NCBI GenBank assembly: GCA_900315345.1
Contig: OMYP01000021.1
Span: 1 to 47,715, forward strand
DNA length: 47,715 nucleotides
Origin: an uncultured Selenomonadales bacterium
GTDB taxonomy: Bacteria > Bacillota > Negativicutes > Acidaminococcales > Acidaminococcaceae
Direction: 5' to 3'
Numbering within the stretch: the stretch's first letter is position 1; the number at the start of each line of letters is the position of its first letter. The notes beneath the pieces were generated by a model, which saw nothing but the letters and a program-made list of their open reading frames with translations, had not been told where the DNA came from and searched no databases. A program made the position numbers and the translations under genes. Of this stretch, positions 24,304-32,773 are shown piece by piece.

Positions 24304-25359
24304 ATGTTACGCGAAAAACGAAAGTTAGATCATATCCAATATGCGATACAGGCAGGCGATGGTAATCGCAGGACAGGCTTTGAAGATATACATTTCCTGC
24401 ATAACTGTCTGACACCGGTAAATCCGGAAGCCGTGGATGAAGGTACCTGTGTGGGAAATATAACTCTTGCGGCTCCTGTATTTATTGATGCGATTACCGG
24501 CGGCACTGCCGGGGTAAAAGATATTAACCGAGGTCTTGCCAGAGTGGCAAAACGCACAGGTGTTGCTATGGCGGTTGGCTCCCAGTACGGTTCTGTGATA
24601 TCCGGTGAATGTGCAGATTCTTTTTCTGTAGTTCGGGAAGAGTATCCGGAAGGAATTATTTTTGCCAATATCAGCGCCCTTGCCACACCGGAAGAAGCAG
24701 AAAAGGCTGTGGAGATGATAGGCGCCTCTGCATTGGAAATCCATCTGAATGTGACCCAGGAACTTATTATGCCCGAAGGAGATAAAAACTTCAGGGCGAT
24801 ATGGGAAAATCTCCTGAGACTGCGGGAATCTGTTACAGTTCCTGTTATAATTAAAGAAACAGGCTGCGGTATGGGGGCAGAGCAGATACGTGAATTACAG
24901 GCTGCAGGTTTTACCTGCTTTAATCTTTCCGGGCTGGGGGGCACCAGCTTTGCTGTTATAGAAGCGATGCGCAGCGGTAATTCCAGACATACGAAGTTTG
25001 CGGACTGGGGAATTCCTACCGCATGGAGTCTGCTTGACGCCATTCATACAGCCAATCGCTGGGATACGCTTATCGCTTCCGGAGGTATACGCAGCGGCTG
25101 GCAGGCTGCACAGGCAATTGCCATGGGTGCGGATGCGGTTGGTATGAGCGGTAATGTACTGGCGTTGCTGTTAGAGCAGGGAGAAGAAAAGACTGTGGCT
25201 TATCTGCGGGATGTGCTCAGTGACATCAGGGACATTATGGTTTTAACAGGCAGTCGTACCGTGAGAGAACTGCAGCAGGCCCCGCTGGTATTTACCGGGG
25301 ATACACTTTCGTTTATACAGAGCCGCGGATACGATCCGCGCTTTAAACGGAACAGGTAA
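24304..25359 (+). CDS. fni: Type 2 isopentenyl-diphosphate delta-isomerase
   Basis: A 351-residue FMN-dependent TIM-barrel enzyme that interconverts IPP and DMAPP. The N-terminal REKRKLDHIQYA, the loop APVFIDAITGGT, AVGSQYGSVIS, the substrate His/Asn/Gln segment EIHLNVTQELIMPEGD, and the FMN phosphate loops ASGGIRSGWQAAQAIAMGADAVGMSG are present. Length fits. It directly follows the ispH fusion, so two isoprenoid genes are adjacent, although the terminator at 24246 suggests separate transcription. ATG 24304 is used; the GAAGGA at 24284-24289 is somewhat far away. Confidence 0.95.
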   Translation: MLREKRKLDHIQYAIQAGDGNRRTGFEDIHFLHNCLTPVNPEAVDEGTCVGNITLAAPVFIDAITGGTAGVKDINRGLARVAKRTGVAMAVGSQYGSVISGECADSFSVVREEYPEGIIFANISALATPEEAEKAVEMIGASALEIHLNVTQELIMPEGDKNFRAIWENLLRLRESVTVPVIIKETGCGMGAEQIRELQAAGFTCFNLSGLGGTSFAVIEAMRSGNSRHTKFADWGIPTAWSLLDAIHTANRWDTLIASGGIRSGWQAAQAIAMGADAVGMSGNVLALLLEQGEEKTVAYLRDVLSDIRDIMVLTGSRTVRELQQAPLVFTGDTLSFIQSRGYDPRFKRNR

Positions 25360-25466
25360 TTGGGCGAACCGGGATTCCGGAAATGATGATTTACTAAAAG
25401 GATTCTATTTAAAAAACGCTAATTTCAAGAGACTGTGTAATCGAAGACAAGAAAGGAATGAACGGA

Positions 25467-26888
25467 TTGGAACACAAAAGTACTTGGGAACTTTATACGC
25501 CGGGCCAGATTAAGGCCTGCCACGAATTCTGCAGGGGATACCTTGACTTCCTCAGCAACGGGAAAACAGAACGGGAGTGCGTGGAAATTATCCTTGGGGA
25601 AATGAAAAAGGCCGGATACCGGGATATGGATACGCTGATCGCCCAGGGGAAAAAGCTGAAAACCGGGGACAAAGTGTACCGTATCAATATGAATAAAGGC
25701 ATCGCCATGTTCAATATCGGTAAGGAACCTATTGAAAACGGTATGAATATTTTAGGAGCCCATATCGATTCTCCCCGTATGGATGTGAAGCAGAACCCTC
25801 TTTATGAAGACGGCGGCTTTGCTCTGTTGGATACCCATTATTACGGAGGCATCAAAAAATACCAGTGGGTGGCAATTCCTCTGGCGATTCACGGTGTCAT
25901 CGCAAAGAAAGACGGTTGTGTTGTCAGAGTTGCAGTGGGCGAAAAACCCGAGGATCCCGTGTTCTTTGTTTCCGATCTTCTGATTCATCTGGCCCAGGAT
26001 CAGATGGCGAAAAACGCGGCTAAGGTAGTGGAAGGGGAAGCCCTTGATGTAATCATTGGGAACCAGCCCATAAAAGTTGGCCGCAATGCAAAAGAGGAAG
26101 AAAAAAAGTCTGCGGGAAAAGAAGCGGTCAAAAAAGGCATTTTATCCATTTTGAAGAAACAGTTTGGGGTGGAAGAAGAAGACTTCCTTTCGGCAGAGCT
26201 GGAAGTGGTGCCGGCAGGACGGGCCCGGGAGGCAGGCTTTGACCGGAGCATGGTGCTGTCCTACGGACAGGATGACCGGGTATGCGCCTACGGTTCGTAT
26301 AAAGCCATGCTGGATGTGAAAGATGTGACCCGCACCTCCTGCTGTCTTCTGGTAGATAAAGAAGAAATCGGCAGTGTTGGGGCTACCGGCATGCAGAGCC
26401 GTTTCTTTGAAAATACGGTTGCGGAGCTTCTTGAACTTCTGGGAAAGGGGACGGAACTTTCCCTGCGGCGTACACTGGCCAACAGCACTATGCTGTCCAG
26501 TGATGTAAGCAGCGCCTTTGATCCTCTGTATGCATCGGCGTTTGACAAAAAGAACGTGGCCTATTTGGGAAAAGGGCTTGTGCTGAACAAGTTTACAGGA
26601 GCCCGGGGTAAATCCGGATCCAACGATGCAAATGCGGAATATATCGCCCATATCCGCAATATCTTTGCAAAAGAAAAAATTAATTTCCAGATGTCGGAAC
26701 TGGGCAAGGTTGACCTTGGGGGCGGCGGCACTATTGCGTACATTATGGCGCTGTATGGGATGAATGTTATTGACAGCGGCGTGCCGGTACTGAGCATGCA
26801 TGCACCCTGGGAAGCAACCAGCAAAGCGGATATTTATGAAGCAAGGCGCGGTTACGAAGCCTTTTTAAAATTAGCGGAAAGGGTATAA
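25467..26888 (+). CDS. M18 family aminopeptidase
   Basis: A 473-residue cytoplasmic zinc aminopeptidase of the aspartyl-aminopeptidase/aminopeptidase I family. The metal and catalytic residues are in GAHIDSPRMDV (His, Asp), DKEEIGSVGATG (Glu-Glu) and MHAPWEATSKADIYE (His near the C-terminus). The longer bacterial subgroup to which it belongs has an extra Lys/Glu-rich insert, here about residues 205-230. The start is read as TTG 25467, since GAAAGGA (25451-25457) directly abuts the ATG at 25458 and leaves no spacer there. The flavodoxin gene follows 5 bases downstream. Confidence 0.9.
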   Translation: MEHKSTWELYTPGQIKACHEFCRGYLDFLSNGKTERECVEIILGEMKKAGYRDMDTLIAQGKKLKTGDKVYRINMNKGIAMFNIGKEPIENGMNILGAHIDSPRMDVKQNPLYEDGGFALLDTHYYGGIKKYQWVAIPLAIHGVIAKKDGCVVRVAVGEKPEDPVFFVSDLLIHLAQDQMAKNAAKVVEGEALDVIIGNQPIKVGRNAKEEEKKSAGKEAVKKGILSILKKQFGVEEEDFLSAELEVVPAGRAREAGFDRSMVLSYGQDDRVCAYGSYKAMLDVKDVTRTSCCLLVDKEEIGSVGATGMQSRFFENTVAELLELLGKGTELSLRRTLANSTMLSSDVSSAFDPLYASAFDKKNVAYLGKGLVLNKFTGARGKSGSNDANAEYIAHIRNIFAKEKINFQMSELGKVDLGGGGTIAYIMALYGMNVIDSGVPVLSMHAPWEATSKADIYEARRGYEAFLKLAERV

Positions 26889-26893
26889 AGGAC

Positions 26894-27679
26894 ATGGCAC
26901 AGGGAAAACGGTTTTACAAAAAGAACAACAGGCAGGCAGGGGCACCCGGGGAAAATCAGGAAGCAACAGTTGCAGGGAGTGACAATACACCCAAAGGAAA
27001 AATCCCTGCCGAAAGTTCCGATAAAACGGCCGGCGGAAATCCAAATCAAAAAGACGGAAGAAATCAGAAAGCCGGCAATTTCAAAAAACGTCCCGGAGGC
27101 AAGCCCTTCCGTAAGTTTAACGGAAAGCCCGAAGGAAAACCCGGGGAAAGAAATGGGGAAAACCGGGGAAAACGCCCGGGCGGCTGGATGAGGGAACGGC
27201 AGAAGCCAAAAACTTCCGGAAAAGTGCTGGTAGCATATTTTTCCTGGTCCGGCGTGACGGAAAAAGCTGCCCAGCGTATTGCATCTGTGGTAAAAGGAAA
27301 TTCCTACCGAATCCTTCCGGTGAACGCTTATCCTTCCATTTATGCCCTTTGCGTAGCCAAAGGAGGCATGGAGAAGGCTTCCGGAGCGCGTCCGGATATA
27401 AAGGGAACCATCCCCGACAGCAGCCGTTATGATAAAATTGCCGTAGGCTTTCCTATCTGGTGGTTCAGCTGTCCCATGATCATCCATTCCTTCCTGGAAA
27501 AAATGAAGTTGGCCGGCAAGACCGTTTATCCTTTCTGTACCAGCAAAACCAGCGGGCCAAAGAGCAGTTCCTCCGATATTCAGAAACGGATACCTGACGC
27601 AGCGGTGAAGGAATGCCTTGACGCTAACAAAATAGACTCTATGACTGATGAAGACATTAAAAAATGGCTGGAGATATAG
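26894..27679 (+). CDS. Flavodoxin domain protein with a long basic N-terminal tail
   Basis: This 261-residue protein has two unlike parts. Residues 1-110 are low-complexity and strongly basic (Lys, Arg, Gly, Asn, Pro and Gln), with patches such as KKRPGGKPFRKFNGKPEGKP, and are probably disordered. Residues 111-261 are a flavodoxin fold: KVLVAYFSWSGVTEKAAQ is the FMN phosphate loop, then GFPIWWFSCPMIIHSFLE, and a CTSKTSGPKSSS loop. Flavodoxins carry electrons in low-potential reactions. A tail like this is unusual and suggests binding to RNA or another polyanion (inference). The gene begins 5 bases after the aminopeptidase. Confidence 0.8.
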   Translation: MAQGKRFYKKNNRQAGAPGENQEATVAGSDNTPKGKIPAESSDKTAGGNPNQKDGRNQKAGNFKKRPGGKPFRKFNGKPEGKPGERNGENRGKRPGGWMRERQKPKTSGKVLVAYFSWSGVTEKAAQRIASVVKGNSYRILPVNAYPSIYALCVAKGGMEKASGARPDIKGTIPDSSRYDKIAVGFPIWWFSCPMIIHSFLEKMKLAGKTVYPFCTSKTSGPKSSSSDIQKRIPDAAVKECLDANKIDSMTDEDIKKWLEI

Positions 27680-27690
27680 GAGAAATCACC

Positions 27691-28026
27691 ATGGCAAAAG
27701 AATTTACACAAATTGAATCCCAAGGACCCAATGGATGGACCGTATGGACTGTAACCGGACGGATTGATACGATTACAGCAGATACCGCTTATGCGATGGG
27801 GGAAAGTATCCTTCAGAAAAACACGAAAATGGTTCTTGACATGTCGGATATGGACTACATTTCCAGTGCCGGGCTGCGGGTTCTTTTAAGGCTTAACAAG
27901 CTGGCTAAAAAATCAGGAAAGGAATTTAACCTTTCAGGAGCTTCCGGTATTGTCAAATCGGTATTGGAAGACAGCGGTATGGATACCTTGTTCACCACGT
28001 GGGGTTCCCTTGATGAACTGAAATAA
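27691..28026 (+). CDS. STAS-domain anti-sigma factor antagonist
   Basis: A 111-residue single STAS domain, like SpoIIAA/RsbV. The phosphorylation loop MDYISSAGLRVLL holds the conserved Ser (about residue 58/59). The strand VTGRIDTITAD and the C-terminal DSGMDTLFTTWGSLDEL complete the fold. Such proteins bind a partner HATPase kinase or anti-sigma factor when unphosphorylated. The partner gene follows 13 bases later. ATG 27691 is preceded by AGGAG; the gene overlaps the end of the flavodoxin frame's downstream region without sharing its frame. Confidence 0.9.
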   Translation: MAKEFTQIESQGPNGWTVWTVTGRIDTITADTAYAMGESILQKNTKMVLDMSDMDYISSAGLRVLLRLNKLAKKSGKEFNLSGASGIVKSVLEDSGMDTLFTTWGSLDELK

Positions 28027-28039
28027 GGAGGCCTTTTCC

Positions 28040-28477
28040 ATGACTAATGAAGAAAGAACCGTTGGATGGAAACGCTATGATGCGGAAATGAAGTTCTATG
28101 AAAATATCAGGGATGACGTCATGGATGGAGCGGAAAAAGCGGGAATTTCACCGAAACAGCTACTTAAGCTGGAACTTGGACTGGAGGAAATTCTCGTCAA
28201 TATTATTTCCTATGCTTATGATTATCCCGGATATGTCTGGGTAAAAACCTCCGTAGAAAATGACTGTTTCCGACTGGAATTTGCCGATCATGGAAGGCCT
28301 TTTGATCCTCTTGAAAAAGACCGCCGTCCGGCGAAAGATCTTCGACTGGAAGATCGGGAACCCGGCGGGTTCGGCATTTTCCTTGTAAAAAAAAATTTTA
28401 CCTCTGTTTCGTATAAATACGAAGAATTATTTGGCAAAATGGCAAATCACTTAATTTTGCTGCTTGCCATGAAGTGA
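28040..28477 (+). CDS. HATPase_c serine kinase/anti-sigma factor (RsbW/SpoIIAB-like)
   Basis: A 145-residue GHKL ATPase. The N box is LELGLEEILVNIISYAY, the G1 box FADHGRPFDP and the G2 region GGFGIFLVKK, all in the order seen in RsbW-type kinases. It should phosphorylate the STAS protein just upstream. No sigma factor or PP2C phosphatase gene lies nearby, so the target of the switch is unknown; it need not be a sigma factor. Ribosome-binding site AAGGAGG precedes the ATG. Confidence 0.88.
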   Translation: MTNEERTVGWKRYDAEMKFYENIRDDVMDGAEKAGISPKQLLKLELGLEEILVNIISYAYDYPGYVWVKTSVENDCFRLEFADHGRPFDPLEKDRRPAKDLRLEDREPGGFGIFLVKKNFTSVSYKYEELFGKMANHLILLLAMK

Positions 28478-28581
28478 TCGTATGTCAGAGCGTGAAATTA
28501 CAGAAAACCTTCCGGATAAAAGTACTGGAACTTGAACCGTTAAAATGTAATAAATGGAGTTCCGGGAATTCAAAGTAAATG

Positions 28582-28622
28582 AAACTGCGGTGTACCTGTT
28601 TCAGGTGCACCGCAGTTTTGCT
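28582..28622. terminator. Bidirectional terminator between the HATPase gene and hemL
   Basis: AAACTGCGGTG (28582-28592) pairs with CACCGCAGTTT (28608-28618), and an inner ACCT/AGGT extends the stem. It lies between convergent genes. Confidence 0.85.
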
Positions 28623-28654
28623 GTAATATATATATAATAAAAATTATTGTATGC

Positions 28655-29956
28655 TTATTTCTTTCCTGCTGCCACTTTGGCAAAAGCAATTTTTGCAGCC
28701 TCAACCGTTTTTGCAAAATCTTCTTCACTGTGAGCCAGAGAAATGAAATTGGTTTCGAATTGGGAAGGGGGCAGGTAGATGCCCTGTTCCAGCATGCTGT
28801 GGAAGTAGATACGGAAGGCATCCTGGTCGCAGGTGACGGCGTCATCGTAATTGGTTACTTCTTTTTCAGAGAAGAATACTGTGAACATGGAACCCAGGCG
28901 GGGTACTTGCACTGCCACGCCTGCGGCGTCTGCCGCTGCCTTCAGTGCATCGGTCAATTCCGCGTTGCGCTTTGTCAGGGTAGCGCAGACGTTGTTTTCT
29001 TTCATATAGGTCAGGGCCGCGATGCCGGCTGCCATAGCCAGCGGGTTGCCGGACAGGGTACCGGCCTGGTACATGGGACCTACAGGGGAGACCCAGTTCA
29101 TGATTTCCCGCCTGCCGCCGTAAGCCGCAACAGGAAGGCCGCCGCCGATGACTTTGCCCAGGCAGGTAATATCCGGTTCAATGTTGTACAGGGACTGGCT
29201 GCCGCCCTGGGCGGAGCGGAAGCCGGACATGACCTCGTCAATAATCAGCAGGCTTCCGTACTTTTCAGTAAGCTGGCGTACAGCCTGCAGATATCCTTCT
29301 TTCGGCAATACCAGGCCCATGTTGCCGGGCGTAGGTTCCATAATAACGGCGGCAATGTCGCTGCCTTTTTCCGTAAACACTTTTTCCAGTGCGGGCAAAT
29401 CGTTAAAAGGAACGGAAAGGGTAGTTTCCGCAGTTCCCTTGGTAACGCCGGGGCTGTCGGGCACGCCGAAGGTAGTGGCGCCGGAACCGGCGTGAACCAG
29501 AAGGGCGTCGCTGTGGCCATGGTAGCAGCCGATGAATTTTACGATACAGTCCCGTCCGGTGTACGCACGGGCCAGACGGATGGCGGACATGGTAGCTTCC
29601 GTACCGGAATTGACCATACGGACCATATCTATGGAAGGTACTAACTCACAGACCAGTTTTGCCAGTGTTACTTCAGCGCCTGTGGGGGCGCCGAAGCTGG
29701 TCCCTTTAGCTGCCGCTGCCTGCACCGCTTCCGTAACCACGGGATGGGTATGGCCCAGCAGCAGGGGGCCATAAGACAAAACATAGTCGACATATTCGTT
29801 GCCGTCAAGGTCGTACAGTTTGCTGCCGGCCCCTTTTGCGATGAAGGGAGGAACGCCTCCCACGCTGCGGAAGGAACGGACGGGGCTGTTGACACCGCCG
29901 GGGATGTACTGTTTGGCTTCTGCAAAGACGGAAGAAGATTTACTTAAGTCGTTCAT
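28655..29956 (-). CDS. hemL: Glutamate-1-semialdehyde 2,1-aminomutase
   Basis: A 433-residue PLP enzyme making 5-aminolevulinate from glutamate 1-semialdehyde. GSELLYD-like [44 protein letters not shown] and the Schiff-base lysine at 268 in [17 protein letters not shown] are conserved. It is the last gene of the minus-strand tetrapyrrole cluster, in transcription order after hemB. The ATG at 29956 has AGGTGG in front. Confidence 0.96.
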   Translation of the reverse strand: MNDLSKSSSVFAEAKQYIPGGVNSPVRSFRSVGGVPPFIAKGAGSKLYDLDGNEYVDYVLSYGPLLLGHTHPVVTEAVQAAAAKGTSFGAPTGAEVTLAKLVCELVPSIDMVRMVNSGTEATMSAIRLARAYTGRDCIVKFIGCYHGHSDALLVHAGSGATTFGVPDSPGVTKGTAETTLSVPFNDLPALEKVFTEKGSDIAAVIMEPTPGNMGLVLPKEGYLQAVRQLTEKYGSLLIIDEVMSGFRSAQGGSQSLYNIEPDITCLGKVIGGGLPVAAYGGRREIMNWVSPVGPMYQAGTLSGNPLAMAAGIAALTYMKENNVCATLTKRNAELTDALKAAADAAGVAVQVPRLGSMFTVFFSEKEVTNYDDAVTCDQDAFRIYFHSMLEQGIYLPPSQFETNFISLAHSEEDFAKTVEAAKIAFAKVAAGKK

Positions 29957-30060
29957 GATATATCCACCTGCTTACTGTTTTAATGAGAATGATATTTTGT
30001 GACTGATAACATTGCGAATTATGTTGTGCTTATAAAAGATAAAACATCCCTGCGGAGTCC

Positions 30061-31044
30061 TTACTCTTTCAGCCACCTGGCTACGTCCAGCGCATGATAG
30101 GTGATGATCATCTTGGCGCCGGCCCGTTTAAAACTCAGCATGGTTTCCATAACGATGCGTTTTTCATCGATCCAGCCCCGTTCCGCGGCGGCTTTTACCA
30201 TGGCGTATTCACCGCTTACATTGTAGACGCAGAGGGGACGGTTAAAGGTTTCGTGGCAGCGGCGGGTTACGTCCTGATAGGCCAGGGCCGGTTTCACCAT
30301 GACGATGTCCGCGCCTTCTTCAATGTCAAGGGCAATTTCCCGCATTGCCTCATCGCTGTTGCCCGGATCCATCTGGTAACCCTTACGGTCCCCTTTCCCG
30401 GGGGCAGAATCGGCCGCGGCACGGAAAGGACCGTAATAGGCGGAAGCGAACTTGGCGCTGTAGGCCATGATGGCAACATTGGCGTAGCCTGCCTCGTCCA
30501 GGGCTTTGCGCATGGTGGTCACGTAGCCGTCCATCATGTTGGAGGGGGCGATAATATCAGCGCCGCAGCGGGCCTGGCTCACTGCCAGCTTGGCCAGGTT
30601 GGGCAGGGTCTTGTCGTTATCCACAGAGGCGCAGTCCTCTGTCAGGATGCCGCAGTGGCCGTGGGTAGTGTATTCGCAGAAGCAGGCATCGGTAATGACT
30701 ACCAGTTCCGGATATTTGGCCTTGATGGCTTTGCTGGCCATCTGTACCGGTTCATTGTCATCCCAGGCGCTGCTGCCTTCTTCGTCTTTATAAGAGGGGA
30801 GGCCGAAGAGTAAAACCGCGGGGATTCCCAGCTCTACTACTTCGTCAACAGCTTCCATTACCCGGTCTACCGACCATTGGTAGTTATTTTTCAGGGTTTC
30901 GATTTCGTTTTTCACGTTGGTTCCCGGTACCACAAATAAGGGGAAAATCAGATCTTTTACGCTGATGCTGGTCTCCCGGATCAGGCTGCGCAGATTTTCG
31001 GTAGCCCGCAAACGGCGGGGACGGTAAATGGGAAATCCGGTCAT
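30061..31044 (-). CDS. hemB: Delta-aminolevulinic acid dehydratase (porphobilinogen synthase)
   Basis: A 327-residue enzyme condensing two aminolevulinates to porphobilinogen. The zinc-binding cysteines are Cys121, Cys123 and Cys131 (ACFCEYTTHGHCGIL), so it is the zinc-dependent type. The active-site lysines are Lys198 (AYSAKFASAYYGPFR) and Lys251 (MVKPALAY). The start is ATG 31044, placed 11 bases after AAGGAAG; a GTG at 31056 is almost inside that site. It lies between the cobA-hemD fusion and hemL. Confidence 0.96.
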   Translation of the reverse strand: MTGFPIYRPRRLRATENLRSLIRETSISVKDLIFPLFVVPGTNVKNEIETLKNNYQWSVDRVMEAVDEVVELGIPAVLLFGLPSYKDEEGSSAWDDNEPVQMASKAIKAKYPELVVITDACFCEYTTHGHCGILTEDCASVDNDKTLPNLAKLAVSQARCGADIIAPSNMMDGYVTTMRKALDEAGYANVAIMAYSAKFASAYYGPFRAAADSAPGKGDRKGYQMDPGNSDEAMREIALDIEEGADIVMVKPALAYQDVTRRCHETFNRPLCVYNVSGEYAMVKAAAERGWIDEKRIVMETMLSFKRAGAKMIITYHALDVARWLKE

Positions 31045-31128
31045 GATATCATGCACTTCCTTTTCAAAAATTAGAATAGCAAATCAGTATGTTTTAATCG
31101 TTTCGTATTGGGTTAAAGAATCGGGTTG

Positions 31129-32643
31129 TTATTTTCCGTAAAATTTATTTAATGCGTCCACTAATCCGTCAATGGTATAGGTTTCAGCGCAGACGGTGGG
31201 CTTCAGTCCGTTCTTTTCCATAGTTTTTGCGGTGATGGGGCCAATTGCTGCCAGGGTAACACCGGTCAGCAGTTCTTTTGCATCCCCAAGGGCCTGCAGT
31301 AAATTTTTTACAGTGGAGGAGCTGGTGAAGGTGATGCAGTCAATAGCTTTGTTCTGCAGTGCGGTTATCAGTTCGTCTTTGTTTTCGCAGTCGGCTACCG
31401 TTTCATAAACGGCGACCACTTCCACATCAGCGCCGGCTGCCTGTAAGGCGTCGGGCAATACATTCCGGGCTTCTTTGGCCCGGGCCAGCAGCACTTTACT
31501 GCCTTTGTGGAGCTGGGGAAGCAAGGTGTCCACCAGATCTTCCGCTTTATATGAGGCGGGAACCAGGTCCGCAGTCAGGCCGTAGGCTGTCAGCATATCC
31601 GCAGTGGCGGCGCCGATAGCTGCAATTTTATTGTTAGCAAAAGCACGGGCGTCTTTTCCGTTTTTCAGCAGCCGGTCAAAGAACAGGTCTACACCGTTAG
31701 CGCTGGTGAAGATGACCCAGTCATAGGACGGGAGATTGTTCTGGGCCTTATCAAGCGGGGTAAAATCTTCCGGGTCTACGATTTTGATGGCAGGTACTTC
31801 CAGGACCTTAGCCCCTTCCGTTTCCAGCTTTTCCGTCAGGGCGGAAGCCTGGGCACGGGCCCGGGTCACCACAAAGGTTTTGCCGAAAAGGGGCTTGGTC
31901 TCGAACCAGCTCAGGGAATCCCGCAGCTTCACCACTTCGCCTACGATAAATATGGCGGGTGGCTTCATATCGGTACGTACCACATCTTCGTAGGCATTGC
32001 CCAACGTGGTGACTAGGGTACGCTGTTCGGGATGGGTGCCCCAGCGGATCAGGGCAGCGGGAGTATCGGCGGAGCGACCGTTTTCCATCAGTTTGGCCGC
32101 AATATTTTTCAGGTTTTCCACGCCCATCAGGAAGACCAGGGTGTCAACGCCGGTAGCCAGTCCTTTCCAGTTGATGCCTGATTTTTCCCGGGAAGGATCT
32201 TCATGGCCGGTGATAACGGCAAAACTGGCAGCCACTTTCCGGTGGGTAACGGGAATCCCCGCATATTCAGGAACGGAGATGGCGCTGGTGATGCCGGGAA
32301 CGAATTCAAAAGGCAGACCGTTTTCCTTTAACAGCAGGGCTTCCTCGCCGCCGCGTCCGAAAACGAAAGAGTCGCCGCCTTTCAGACGGGCAACGGTCTT
32401 TCCTTCCGAAGCCAGCTTTACCAGCAGCCTGGAAATGTCTTCCTGCTTCATCACATGGTTGCTGGAAGCTTTGCCTACATAAACGCGTTCTGCTTCCGGA
32501 TTCACCCATTGCAGGATCCGTGGGTCTGCCAGACGGTCATAGACTACCACGTCCGCTGCTGCAAGACAGTCCCTGCCTTTTAACGTCAGCAGGCCGGGGT
32601 CTCCTGGCCCCGCACCGATTAAATATACTTTACCTTTTCCCAT
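31129..32643 (-). CDS. Fusion of uroporphyrinogen-III C-methyltransferase (CobA) and uroporphyrinogen-III synthase (HemD)
   Basis: A 504-residue bifunctional protein. Residues 1-245 are the SAM-dependent methyltransferase: VYLIGAGPGDPGLLTLKG, VVYDRL, ARLKGGDSFVFGRGGEE, VPGITSAISVPEYAGIPVTHR. Residues about 250-504 are the HemD synthase, a weakly conserved two-lobe fold recognised by KTFVVTRARAQASALTEKLETEGA and VIFTSANGVDLFF. It makes both uroporphyrinogen III and precorrin-2, the branch to siroheme and cobalamin. Such cobA-hemD fusions are common in Firmicutes. ATG 32643 follows GAAAGGA; an in-frame ATG at 32661 precedes that site. Confidence 0.95.
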   Translation of the reverse strand: MGKGKVYLIGAGPGDPGLLTLKGRDCLAAADVVVYDRLADPRILQWVNPEAERVYVGKASSNHVMKQEDISRLLVKLASEGKTVARLKGGDSFVFGRGGEEALLLKENGLPFEFVPGITSAISVPEYAGIPVTHRKVAASFAVITGHEDPSREKSGINWKGLATGVDTLVFLMGVENLKNIAAKLMENGRSADTPAALIRWGTHPEQRTLVTTLGNAYEDVVRTDMKPPAIFIVGEVVKLRDSLSWFETKPLFGKTFVVTRARAQASALTEKLETEGAKVLEVPAIKIVDPEDFTPLDKAQNNLPSYDWVIFTSANGVDLFFDRLLKNGKDARAFANNKIAAIGAATADMLTAYGLTADLVPASYKAEDLVDTLLPQLHKGSKVLLARAKEARNVLPDALQAAGADVEVVAVYETVADCENKDELITALQNKAIDCITFTSSSTVKNLLQALGDAKELLTGVTLAAIGPITAKTMEKNGLKPTVCAETYTIDGLVDALNKFYGK

Positions 32644-32702
32644 TGTAAAAAATCCTTTCATGAAAGTATGATAGAGTCCAGTTTAATTTATACTAAGTTC
32701 CG

Positions 32703-32764
32703 CAGGTCATCCCATAAGGGGTCGCCTCGTCGAACTGCGAAGCGGTGAGAGAGGGGATGACCTG
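32703..32764. repeat. Intergenic inverted repeat between hemC and cobA-hemD
   Basis: CAGGTCATCCC (32703-32713) and GGGATGACCTG (32754-32764) are exact 11-base inverted copies, separated by 40 bases that contain TCGTCGAACTGCGAAGCG. There is no T tract on either strand. It is probably an RNA stem-loop within the hem transcript or a single intergenic repeat unit. Confidence 0.7.
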
Positions 32765-32773
32765 TATGTTACC

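Noticed and set aside
22619..24415. A 598-codon open frame on the minus strand opposite ispH-S1
   Set aside because: It has no family-like motifs and no ribosome-binding site, and it runs antisense to a clearly coding gene; it is a by-product of codon bias in the S1 repeats.
28730..29644. A 304-codon plus-strand frame opposite hemL
   Set aside because: Shadow of the GC-rich hemL gene; no ribosome-binding site or domain.
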